A stretch of 14,084 nucleotides of DNA from positions 1-14,084 of the forward strand of contig DATBHM010000035.1 in assembly GCA_036557505.1 (NCBI GenBank), written 5' to 3'. The notes under the pieces were generated by a model. That model made no database searches, was not told where the DNA came from, and was given only the letters and a program-made list of their open reading frames with translations. Made by a program: the position numbers and the translations under genes. This document shows positions 7,198-14,042 of the stretch, piece after piece; the first letter of the stretch is position 1; the number at the start of each line of letters is the position of its first letter. The stretch is from DATBHM01 sp036557505 (GTDB taxonomy: Bacteria > Actinomycetota > UBA4738 > JACQTL01).

Positions 7198-8940
7198 GTG
7201 ACCACTCAGCGCGTCGCCTCCGGCGAGCCCGCGCGCCAGGGTCGGCGCCCGATCCGCCCTCGACGGCGGGCGCGGTTGCTCGGCGGCGCGGTGGCGCTCG
7301 CCGGTGTGCTCAACATCGTCTCGGCGCTGACCCCGGAGCTCCACTCGCGGCTCGCCGTGATCGACGCGGTGCTCGTGCGCGACGTCGTCACCACCGCGGC
7401 GGGGACCACGGCGCTGTTCGGCATGCTCCTGCTGCTGCTCGGACGGGGGGTCGCGCAGCGCAAGCGCGTGGCCTATCGCGCGGCGGTCGTGCTGCTGGTG
7501 CTGTCGACCGCCACCCACGTGCTGAAGGGCCTCGACGTCGAGGAGGCGCTGTGCACCGGCGCCCTGGCCCTGATGCTGTTCCTCAACCGCCGGCTGTTCG
7601 TCGTGCCGCCCAGGCCGTCGCGGTGGCGCGCGCTGGGGTTCGCGGTGGCGGCGTCGGCGGCCATCGTGTTCGCCTACGGCCTGGGCGGCCTCTACCTGCG
7701 GCATTCGCTGGTCGTGCCGCACCTCGGGTTCGTGGCGGCGCTCCAGACCGTGGGGGCCCGGGCGATCGGCATGTCCGGCCCGCTCCACGTGCACGGGCTG
7801 TTCGGCGACTGGTTCCTGCCGTCGGTGACCTGGGTCGCCGTCGCCGCGTGGTGCGTGCCCGTGCTGGTGGTACTGGCGCCGCTGGCCGACCGCCGGTCAG
7901 AGCACGAGGACGAACGCGAGATCGTCCGGCGGATGATCGACCGGCCCGACGGCGACACGCTGGACCCGTTCGCGCTCCGCATGGACAAGCGGTACGTGTT
8001 CTCGCCGGACCGGCAGGCGGTCGTCGCGTACCGGTACTTCGGCGGCGTCGGGCTCGCCTCCGGCGACCCGGTCGGCGAGCCGTCGTCGTTCGAGGCGGCC
8101 GTGGAGGCGTTCCTGGGGCTGTGCGACGAACAGGGGTGGCGGCCGGCCGTGCTGGGTGCGAAGGGCGACCGGCTGCCGATCTATGAACACCACGGCCTCA
8201 AGCCCTTCTACATCGGCGACGAGGCGCTGATCGACGTGGACGCGTTCACGCTCGAGGGCCGGCCGATGCGACGGGTGCGGCAGTTCATCTCGCAGTCGAA
8301 GCGGCTGGGGCTCCAGGTAGAGATCCTCCGCCAGCCCGACATCGACCCCGATCTCCGGCGAGCGCTCGTCGGGATCGCCGAGCGGTGGCGGGGCAAGAAC
8401 CCCGAGCGGGGGTTCTCCATGGCGCTCGACCAGCTCATCGAGGCCCACAAGGTCGACGCCATGGTCGCGGTGTGCCGGACCGCCGACGGGACGCCCGTGG
8501 CGTTCCAGCGGTACGTGCGGTGCCGGGCAGGGCAGGCGCTGTCGCTCGACGCGATGCGCCGAGACCCGGACGCGCCACCCGGCGTCAACGAACGCATGAT
8601 CGTCGACATGGTCGACTGGGCCCGGGCCAACGGCGTCCGGGTCATCTCACTGAACTTCGCCGCGTTCCGGGAGATCATCGAGGACGACGCCGAGCTCTCC
8701 ATCCCGCAGTCAGCCCAGGCGTGGTTCCTCCGGCGCATGGACCGCTTCTTCCAGATCAAGTCGCTGCACCAGTTCAACTCGAAGTTCCGGCCCCGGTGGG
8801 TGCCGCGCCACATCGTGTACCGGCAGGCGAGCGACCTGGGTCCCGTGTTCTTCGCGACGCTGTCCGCGGAGGCGCTGCTGCCGTTCGACCGGTCCCGCGC
8901 CAGGCGCGAGAAGGCCGAACGCGAACGCGCCGCCGTCTGA
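7198..8940 (+). CDS. MprF-like phosphatidylglycerol lysyltransferase domain membrane protein (DUF2156)
   Basis: The product is 580 aa from the GTG at 7198. After a basic N-terminus there are about six membrane helices (roughly residues 27-46, 62-83, 90-108, 115-132, 145-165 and 203-222). A cytosolic domain of about 340 residues follows, with YFGGVGLASGDPVGEPSSF, AVLGAKGDRLPIYEHHGLKPF, IGDEALIDVDAFTLEGRPMR and the C-terminal FNSKFRPRWVPRHIVY. That is the synthase half of MprF, which moves an aminoacyl group from charged tRNA to phosphatidylglycerol and makes the membrane less anionic; the amino acid here is not shown. It lacks the N-terminal flippase half. An ATG at 7102 overlaps the MFS stop as ATGA and is the alternative start (612 aa). 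I disfavour it because the added codons are AT-rich at third positions and lie in the inverted repeat. Confidence 0.85.
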   Translation: MTTQRVASGEPARQGRRPIRPRRRARLLGGAVALAGVLNIVSALTPELHSRLAVIDAVLVRDVVTTAAGTTALFGMLLLLLGRGVAQRKRVAYRAAVVLLVLSTATHVLKGLDVEEALCTGALALMLFLNRRLFVVPPRPSRWRALGFAVAASAAIVFAYGLGGLYLRHSLVVPHLGFVAALQTVGARAIGMSGPLHVHGLFGDWFLPSVTWVAVAAWCVPVLVVLAPLADRRSEHEDEREIVRRMIDRPDGDTLDPFALRMDKRYVFSPDRQAVVAYRYFGGVGLASGDPVGEPSSFEAAVEAFLGLCDEQGWRPAVLGAKGDRLPIYEHHGLKPFYIGDEALIDVDAFTLEGRPMRRVRQFISQSKRLGLQVEILRQPDIDPDLRRALVGIAERWRGKNPERGFSMALDQLIEAHKVDAMVAVCRTADGTPVAFQRYVRCRAGQALSLDAMRRDPDAPPGVNERMIVDMVDWARANGVRVISLNFAAFREIIEDDAELSIPQSAQAWFLRRMDRFFQIKSLHQFNSKFRPRWVPRHIVYRQASDLGPVFFATLSAEALLPFDRSRARREKAERERAAV

Positions 8941-8975
8941 CGGTTCGCGACGCCTCCGCTTCCTGGCGTTTGCCC

Positions 8976-9012
8976 GAAATGCTTGAGTCCTGCGGATTTG
9001 CGTGGGAGGGTG
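8976..9012 (+). promoter_or_regulatory. Two-block promoter-like element, copy 1
   Basis: GAAATGCTTGAGTC (8976-8989) and GCGTGGGAGGGTG (9000-9012) recur unchanged and at the same distance upstream of the second paralog. TTGAGT (8983-8988) reads as a -35 box. TGG plus GAGGGT, ending at 9011, reads as an extended -10 box after a 17-base spacer. The expected leader is about 45 bases. Confidence 0.65.
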
Positions 9013-9016
9013 GGTT

Positions 9017-9058
9017 CCTCCTGCCAACCGGACTGGATGCCCCGAGAGCCACAGGAGG
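9017..9058 (+). promoter_or_regulatory. Possible ribosome-site-masking stem in the leader of paralog 1
   Basis: CCTCCTG (9017-9023), near the predicted 5' end of the mRNA, is an exact complement of CAGGAGG (9052-9058), the ribosome site before the ATG at 9064. Pairing would hide the site across a 28-base loop. The leader of the second paralog has no such complement. Confidence 0.35.
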
Positions 9059-9063
9059 CGCAC

Positions 9064-10182
9064 ATGGACGCTCCGTTCCATGCCCATCCCCACACCACAC
9101 GCCTGATCCCGCCGGTTCGGACGCTGGCAGTGCTGACGTTCGGCATCGGGATCGGCGTTGTTGCCACGCTTCCGCTCGGCCGGAGCACGGCGATCGCGGC
9201 CGTCGTCGCGATCGTGGCCGCCACGGCCGCCGCCGCCTTCGCCCTGCTCCGGCCCCGGAACCCCGCCGCGGTGGTCGCCGCCGACGTCCTGCTGGGGCTC
9301 GCGGTGATCGCGACCGTGTTCGGCAGGCTCGGCCTGCTGTACCTGCCGCTGCTGCTCGCGTTCCTGGCGGTGACCGCCCGGATGGAACGCGCTCCCGAGC
9401 GCTCCGACGCGGGGCTGCACTGGGAGCCCGCCCCCGAGTTCGAGGAAGCCATGCCCCCGTCGATCGCCGCGCCGGCGACGATCGAGGACCCCGCAGCCGC
9501 GGTCGTGGGGGAACCCGGGATCATCGAGGAACCGGGCGTGCCGGCCGATGACGGGCCGTCGTCGGAGGGCTCGGTCGTGATCCACGTGGCCGGACCACCC
9601 GATGGCCCGCCCGATGCGGCGACGGACGTCGTCCAGCTGGACGACGTGGACCTCGGGCCGATGGTCGAGCCCGGCCCGGAGGACGTGGACCCCGACCCGG
9701 AGGACGGGGACCCGTCCGAGACGTCACGCTCGACCGGACGGCACCGCGCGCCCTCGCCGGTCCGTCGGGTGGCAGCCGCGGCCGCCCGCGCCGGGCGGCG
9801 GCTGGGCGACCAGGCCCGGACCGGCGCCGGGAACATCCGGTCGGCGATCACCACGGAGCCCACCGGGATCGAACCACCGGACCCCGCGTCGGATCCCCCC
9901 GAAGCTCCCGACCCCGGCGCGCCGCCGCGCCACGAGTCCGTCCGCCGCGAGCGGAGCGCGGAGCTCGACGCGCTCCGTCACGAGTTCGAGGAACGCGAGC
10001 TGGAGCTGGTGGCCTCCGGCCGGCCGTGGAGCTCGCTCACCCACCGCGCCTACGGCGAGCTCCGGTACCTCTCCCCTCCACCCTCGCCGCCCCGACGTCC
10101 GCCCGGGCGTCGCCACGACCCCATCGAGATCGACGGCTCGGTGTGGGAGTCCCCCACCTGGAAGGCCCTGGGCGACGACTGA
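9064..10182 (+). CDS. Unknown four-helix membrane protein with acidic, disordered tail (paralog 1)
   Basis: The product is 372 aa and I do not recognise a named family. Residues about 20-105 form four hydrophobic helices, the last two containing AADVLLGLAVIATVFGRLG and YLPLLLAFLAVTARMER. A WEPAPEFEE motif follows at 120-128. Residues about 130-225 are rich in Pro, Asp and Glu and look disordered, including a seven-residue tandem repeat (PEDVDPD/PEDGDPS). A basic helix with ARTGAGNIRSAI follows near residue 255. The C-terminal region has a charged helix (RRERSAELDALRHEFEEREL), then PWSSLTHRAYGEL and the ending IEIDGSVWESPTWKALGDD. No enzyme motif is visible. I expect the tail to be cytosolic from the positive TARMER after helix 4. 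GGAGG before the ATG at 9064 sets the start. The helix region and the RSA motif recur in the next gene. Confidence 0.85.
   Translation: MDAPFHAHPHTTRLIPPVRTLAVLTFGIGIGVVATLPLGRSTAIAAVVAIVAATAAAAFALLRPRNPAAVVAADVLLGLAVIATVFGRLGLLYLPLLLAFLAVTARMERAPERSDAGLHWEPAPEFEEAMPPSIAAPATIEDPAAAVVGEPGIIEEPGVPADDGPSSEGSVVIHVAGPPDGPPDAATDVVQLDDVDLGPMVEPGPEDVDPDPEDGDPSETSRSTGRHRAPSPVRRVAAAAARAGRRLGDQARTGAGNIRSAITTEPTGIEPPDPASDPPEAPDPGAPPRHESVRRERSAELDALRHEFEERELELVASGRPWSSLTHRAYGELRYLSPPPSPPRRPPGRRHDPIEIDGSVWESPTWKALGDD
9675..9714 (+). repeat. Short in-frame tandem repeat, 21-base period
   Basis: Two near-identical 19-base units begin at 9675 and 9696. They encode consecutive PED-V/G-DP motifs in the acidic tail. 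The period of 21 bases keeps the reading frame, as expected of tail expansion by slippage. Confidence 0.6.
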
Positions 10183-10192
10183 GGGGTCGGGT

Positions 10193-10218
10193 CCGCGCGC
10201 CGGGAATCCGGCGCGCGG
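10193..10218 (+). terminator. Perfect 11-bp hairpin between the two paralogs
   Basis: CCGCGCGCCGG (10193-10203) and CCGGCGCGCGG (10208-10218) are exact reverse complements with a GAAT loop. The hairpin starts ten bases after the first paralog's stop and ends on the first base of the second gene's promoter element. No U tract follows, so it would act as an actinobacterial U-less terminator. Confidence 0.65.
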
Positions 10219-10254
10219 AAATGCTTGAGTCGGGCCAATCCGCGTGGGAGGGTG
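10218..10254 (+). promoter_or_regulatory. Two-block promoter-like element, copy 2
   Basis: The 14-base block (10218-10231) and 13-base block (10242-10254) equal those at 8976-9012, with ten unrelated bases between them in both copies. TTGAGT is at 10225-10230. GAGGGT is at 10248-10253, 17 bases on. The ATG at 10300 lies 47 bases beyond the -10 box. Confidence 0.65.
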
Positions 10255-10299
10255 TGCGCCCCCAAGCAGCCACGGCCCCCCAGACCCCAGGAGTCGCTC

Positions 10300-11424
10300 A
10301 TGGAGCTCCCCATCCATGTCGAACCGTCGTCCCGTTCCGGGCCCGCCCGCTGGATCCCCTCGGCCCGCGCCGTCGCCCTGCTGACCCTCGGCGTCGGGAT
10401 CGGCGTGCTCGCCTCGATCCCGTTCGGCGGGAACCAGTCGACGGCGGCCTTCATCGCGATCGCCGCCGCCACGGTCGCGGCCGGCCTCGTGGCCCTGTTC
10501 CCGGCGAACCTCGTGGCCCTCGGTGCCGCCGACGTGCTGCTCGGCATCGCGGTGATGGCGACCGCGTTCGGACGCCTCGGGCCGCTGTACGTCCCGCTCC
10601 TGCTCGCGCTGTTCGTCGTCACGGCCCGCATGGAGCGTCGTCCCCGGCCCGCCGGAGCGGCGCTCGGCTGGGAGCCCGCCCCCGAGTTCCGGTCCGCTCC
10701 CCGGTCGGTCGCCCCGGGGGCGATCAAGGTGCCGGACACCGTGTGGCTCCCGCCGTTCGACCCGCAGGTGGTGCGGCCCAGCGGGGACGTGCTCGAGCCG
10801 GAGCCGGGCGCCGGATGGCTCCCCCCCGACACGGCGGAGCGCCCGACCTGGCTGGCCGAGCTGGAGGCGTTCACCTTCGAGGAACCGCCCGAGACGTCGA
10901 TCCCGTCGTGGGACGACCTTCCGGTGTCGACCGACGTCCAGCCCCGGCGGGACGCCCCGGTCGAGATTCCGGCCGCCGCGAGCGACGATCCGGGGCGGCC
11001 GGCCGGACGACCCGACGCATCCGAGCCCGCCGCGGCCCAGTCGGCGCCGCGGGAGCCACGGCTCGGGGCGAAGCTCCGCCGCGAGATGCCGGCCACCCGG
11101 AGGATGCTGTCGGCGGCGCGGCGCGCGCGGCGCGCGGTGACCTTCCACGCCAGGGCGGGTCTCGAGAACCTCCGGTCGGCGCTGGTCGACGAACCGGACA
11201 TCGACCCCGAGCTGCCACCGTGGCCCGAGGGACAGGAGCTCGAGGGCGAGCGAGTGATGGTGCTCCCGGACGCCGGGCCCGATCCCGCGCAGGACGGCGA
11301 GCTGGTGGGAGTTGCGGCGGCCCCGGCCACCGAGGCGCCATCCGGCCGGTTGCGACTTCGCCTGCCGGCCCGTTCGCGCGGGCCCCGGACGCACCGCCCG
11401 CCGGGCCGGCACGCCTCGGACTGA
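10300..11424 (+). CDS. Unknown four-helix membrane protein with disordered tail (paralog 2)
   Basis: The product is 374 aa and paralogous to the gene before it. In the aligned stretch from AADVLLG to TARMER (third and fourth helices) about 30 of 38 residues are the same, and WEPAPEF recurs at 124-130. The helices lie at about residues 24-42, 48-66, 74-92 and 95-110. The tail then differs: an acidic Pro- and Trp-containing stretch (TVWLPPFDPQVV, PTWLAELEAFTFEEPPE), a basic segment and the shared motif RAGLENLRSALVDEP, which matches the RSA motif of paralog 1. The end is basic (LRLRLPARSRG, HRPPGRHASD) and lacks the PWSSLTHRAYGEL and WESPTWKALG motifs of paralog 1. The ATG at 10300 has CAGGAG in front of it. 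No function can be assigned. An origin by duplication of gene plus promoter, followed by tail divergence, is inferred. Confidence 0.83.
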   Translation: MELPIHVEPSSRSGPARWIPSARAVALLTLGVGIGVLASIPFGGNQSTAAFIAIAAATVAAGLVALFPANLVALGAADVLLGIAVMATAFGRLGPLYVPLLLALFVVTARMERRPRPAGAALGWEPAPEFRSAPRSVAPGAIKVPDTVWLPPFDPQVVRPSGDVLEPEPGAGWLPPDTAERPTWLAELEAFTFEEPPETSIPSWDDLPVSTDVQPRRDAPVEIPAAASDDPGRPAGRPDASEPAAAQSAPREPRLGAKLRREMPATRRMLSAARRARRAVTFHARAGLENLRSALVDEPDIDPELPPWPEGQELEGERVMVLPDAGPDPAQDGELVGVAAAPATEAPSGRLRLRLPARSRGPRTHRPPGRHASD

Positions 11425-11479
11425 CGCCGGACCGGCGAACGCACGGCGAGCCGCCCGCGGGGGCACGCCGAAGGCTCGC
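11425..11479 (+). terminator. Candidate terminator hairpins after paralog 2
   Basis: Directly after the stop, CGCCG (11425-11429) pairs with CGGCG (11433-11437) around a three-base loop. Further on GCGAGCC (11446-11452) pairs with GGCTCGC (11473-11479). Neither has a T tract. Their place between paralog 2 and the permease promoter supports a terminator role. Confidence 0.35.
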
Positions 11480-11511
11480 GGGCTGATTTCGCCGCCCGAG
11501 CGGAGCGGGCA

Positions 11512-11517
11512 TACACT
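11512..11517 (+). promoter_or_regulatory. Candidate -10 box for the permease-peptidase operon
   Basis: TACACT fits TANNNT and lies in the spacer between paralog 2 and the permease. It predicts a transcript starting near 11524 with a leader of about 45 bases before the GTG at 11569. No good -35 box is seen. Confidence 0.4.
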
Positions 11518-11533
11518 CGCGCCACCTTGGTGA

Positions 11534-11553
11534 GGGGCGGCCTTCACCGCCCC
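11534..11553 (+). promoter_or_regulatory. Leader hairpin just before the permease ribosome site
   Basis: GGGGCGG (11534-11540) pairs exactly with CCGCCCC (11547-11553) around a six-base loop, four bases before the AAGGGGGAG ribosome site. A competing stem, GGTGA (11529-11533) with TCACC (11544-11548), overlaps it, so the leader could take two forms. A regulatory role is not shown. Confidence 0.35.
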
Positions 11554-11568
11554 GGGAAGGGGGAGCAG

Positions 11569-13170
11569 GTGGCTGCCGTCCCGCAAGAGGGCACGTCGCT
11601 CGCCCGCGGCGCGGTGGGGCTCCGCGAGGTCATCTTCCAGTCCATCACGCACATGGCGCCGGCGGCGGCCGTGGCGTTCTCCATCCCGAGCGGCATCGCG
11701 TTCGGCAACGGCGCGACGCCGCTCGCCGTGATCTTCGCGCTGATCGGGTGCCTGTTCGTCGCGATCTCGATCGGCCAGCTCGCGCGGCACCTCCCCTCGG
11801 CCGGCTCGTTCTCGACCTACACGTCGAAGAGCCTCCACCCGGGCCTGGGGTTCCTGATCGGGTGGGGCTACGCGTTCGTCGAGCCGCTGATCGTCCCGAT
11901 CCTGATGCTGAACCTGGGGTTCGCGGCCGCGGACTTCTTCCACACCGAGTTCGGGTGGGATCCGGGGCTGTGGTGGCCGTGGGCGATCGCCGGATCGTTC
12001 CTCGTGTTCGCCATCGGCTACCTGGGCGTGAAGGTCTCCACCCGGACGGGCAGCGTGCTCGGCGCGATCGAGATCGGCGTGTTCGCCCTGGTGGCGATCT
12101 GGCTGATCGGCAAGGCCGGGAGCGACAACACGCTCGCGGTGTTCGGCACGAAGTACGCGACCAACCCCGACTTCAAGGGCATGACGGGGGTGATCGCCGC
12201 GTCCGTGTTCACCATCCTGGCCTTCATCGGCTTCGAGGCGGCGGCGCCGCTCGCGGAGGAGGCCCGACATCCGAGACGCACGATCCCCCGCGCCGTCATC
12301 GGGTCGGCCCTGATCATCGGGCTGTTCTACGTGCTCACCACCTACGCGGCGACGGTCTTCGTGGGGCCGAACAACGCGTCGAAGGCGATCACGTTCGGGA
12401 CGGGCTGGCTGAACCTCGGCCGGGCCGCGTGGGGCGGGGTCGGGTTCCTGCTGGTGTTCCTGGCGATCGTGAACTCGACCATCGCGAACGCCAACGCCGG
12501 GTCGAACGCCGCGACGCGGACGTGGTACGCGCTCGGGCGGATCCGGCTGCTGCCCTCGAGGCTCGCGACCGTGCATCCGCGCCACCGGTCGCCGTCGGTC
12601 GCCACGATCGGGCAGCTCGTCGTGGGGATCGGCGTCTCGCTGTGGTTGGGGTTCCAGTACGACCCGATCACGGCGTTCGCGCTGCTCGCGACCACGCTGA
12701 CGGTGTTCTTCGTGCCGATGTACATGATCCTCAACATCTCCTGCATCGCGTACTACCGGCGGCACCAGCGGCAGGAGTTCAACGCGGTGCTCCACATCGT
12801 GATCCCGGTGCTGGGCGTCCTGGTGTTCATCCCGGCGTTCTTCGCGGGCGCCGGCCTGCCGGTGTTCAGCTTCATCCCGCGCCTCCCCTACCCGATCTCC
12901 CTGGCGGGGCTGATCATGGGGAGCTGGATGATCATCGGGATCGTCTACCTGATCGTCCTGTCGATGACGAACCGAGACCGCCTCCGGGCCACCGAGCAGG
13001 TGTTCCTGGAGGAGGATCCCGAGGAGCTCCGGGCCGGCGACCGGGGCCCCGCGCTCTCGCCGGGGTGGGGCGGGCCCCCGGACACGATGCACGCCGGCAC
13101 CGGGGAGGAGCCTCCGGAGGAGGACCGGCCGCCCGCGGCGCCGACGGATCCCATCGCACCGCCGTCGTGA
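11569..13170 (+). CDS. APC superfamily amino-acid permease
   Basis: The product is 533 aa with about 12 membrane helices. The opening GLREVIFQSITHMAPAAAVAFSIPSG is the unwound first helix typical of APC transporters. SAGSFSTYTSKSLHPGLGFLIGWGY (helix 3), FIGFEAAAPLAEEARHPRRTIPRAV (helix 6 and following loop) and NSTIANANAGSNAATRTWYALGR (helix 8) follow as in amino-acid/polyamine permeases. It should import an amino acid or amine with protons or Na+; the substrate is unknown. The last ~65 residues form a cytosolic Pro/Glu/Asp-rich tail. I choose the GTG at 11569 because AAGGGGGAG lies just before it. TTG 11527 or GTG 11530 would add a Gly/Arg-rich stretch that coincides with the leader hairpin. 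The next gene overlaps the stop as GTGA, so translation is probably coupled. Confidence 0.9.
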   Translation: MAAVPQEGTSLARGAVGLREVIFQSITHMAPAAAVAFSIPSGIAFGNGATPLAVIFALIGCLFVAISIGQLARHLPSAGSFSTYTSKSLHPGLGFLIGWGYAFVEPLIVPILMLNLGFAAADFFHTEFGWDPGLWWPWAIAGSFLVFAIGYLGVKVSTRTGSVLGAIEIGVFALVAIWLIGKAGSDNTLAVFGTKYATNPDFKGMTGVIAASVFTILAFIGFEAAAPLAEEARHPRRTIPRAVIGSALIIGLFYVLTTYAATVFVGPNNASKAITFGTGWLNLGRAAWGGVGFLLVFLAIVNSTIANANAGSNAATRTWYALGRIRLLPSRLATVHPRHRSPSVATIGQLVVGIGVSLWLGFQYDPITAFALLATTLTVFFVPMYMILNISCIAYYRRHQRQEFNAVLHIVIPVLGVLVFIPAFFAGAGLPVFSFIPRLPYPISLAGLIMGSWMIIGIVYLIVLSMTNRDRLRATEQVFLEEDPEELRAGDRGPALSPGWGGPPDTMHAGTGEEPPEEDRPPAAPTDPIAPPS

Positions 13171-14042
13171 CGCGCGACGAGGGGTACGTCGACGTCGGCC
13201 CGGGGCGGGTCTGGTGGTACTCGCTCGGCGACGGGCCGGGGGTGCCGCTGCTGTGCCTGCACGGCGGCCCGGGGATGACGCACAACTACCTCGAGCCGCT
13301 CGAGGACCTCGCGGACCGCCGGACCGTGATCTTCTACGACCAGCTGGGGTGCGGACGGTCGGACCGGTCCGGCGACGAGACGCTCTGGACCGTCGACCGG
13401 TTCGTCGATGAGCTCGCCGTCGTCCGGGGGGCGCTGGGGCTGGAACGGGTGCACCTGTTCGGATCGTCGTGGGGCGGCATGCTGGCGATGCGCTACGCGC
13501 TCGACCGCCGGCCCGAGCTCGTGTCGCTCGTCCTGTGCGGTTCGCCGGCGTCGATGCCCCGGTGGATCCGGGAGTGCCGGGACCTGCTGGACGCGTTGCC
13601 CGAGCGGGACCGCGAGGAGATCGAACGCCACGAGCGCGACGGCTGGTACTCGTGTCCCGAGTACCAGGCCGCCGTGCTGACCTTCTACCGGCGGCACGTG
13701 TGCAAGCTCGACCCGTGGCCGCCGGGGTGGGAGCGGTCGCTCGCCGAGGCGGGCTGGGACGTGTACACGACGATGAACGGCCCCACCGAGTTCACGGTCA
13801 CCGGCAACTTCGCCGACTTCGACGTGACCGAGCGGCTCGGCGAGCTGTCCGGGTACCCCACGCTGATCCTCGGCGGCGAGGACGATGAGGCCCGGCCGGC
13901 CCACATGCACGACATGCACGAGCGGATCGGCGGCAGCGAGCTCACGATCTTCCCGGACGCCTCCCACCTGTGCTTCTACGAGCGCCGGGGGGAGTTCATG
14001 GCCAGGGTGAACGAGTTCCTCGAACGGGTGGAGGCACGATGA
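13167..14042 (+). CDS. Proline iminopeptidase-like alpha/beta hydrolase (proline-specific peptidase family)
   Basis: The product is 291 aa, the normal length for the family. Motifs in order are LHGGPGMTHNYL (residues 31-42, oxyanion-hole HGGPG), IFYDQLGCGRSDR, the nucleophile elbow GSSWGGM with Ser101, and, near the end, GGEDDEARP with Asp240 and DASHLCFYE with His267, giving a complete Ser-Asp-His triad. The cap domain contains Trp- and Cys-containing stretches (GWYSCPEYQAAV). Such enzymes remove N-terminal proline from peptides; some relatives act on other amino-acid amides, so the substrate remains open. It is cytosolic, with no signal peptide. The GTG start overlaps the permease stop by four bases, and its own TGA overlaps the following ATG. 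With the permease it suggests uptake and breakdown of small peptides or amides. Confidence 0.88.
   Translation: MTRDEGYVDVGPGRVWWYSLGDGPGVPLLCLHGGPGMTHNYLEPLEDLADRRTVIFYDQLGCGRSDRSGDETLWTVDRFVDELAVVRGALGLERVHLFGSSWGGMLAMRYALDRRPELVSLVLCGSPASMPRWIRECRDLLDALPERDREEIERHERDGWYSCPEYQAAVLTFYRRHVCKLDPWPPGWERSLAEAGWDVYTTMNGPTEFTVTGNFADFDVTERLGELSGYPTLILGGEDDEARPAHMHDMHERIGGSELTIFPDASHLCFYERRGEFMARVNEFLERVEAR

Noticed and set aside
5902..8940. Single 1,012-codon frame fusing the MFS region to the MprF-like gene
   Set aside because: The part before about 7198 is an out-of-frame, Arg/Gly-rich reading of the MFS gene. Only the 3' part matches a protein family.
11527..11568. TTG 11527 or GTG 11530 as permease start
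   Set aside because: The extra 14 codons lie in the leader hairpin and lack a ribosome site. The GTG at 11569 has a strong one.
8941..11568. Paralog region as a mobile element or prophage fragment
   Set aside because: No transposase, integrase or terminal repeats are present, and base use matches the neighbours. The only repeats are the promoter blocks and the paralogous coding parts.
9724..13092. Long minus-strand open frame of about 1,120 codons
   Set aside because: It lies antisense to the two paralogs and the permease, and reads as low-complexity Arg/Gly/Pro/Asp-rich protein without domains. At this GC content stop codons are rare in the shadow frames.
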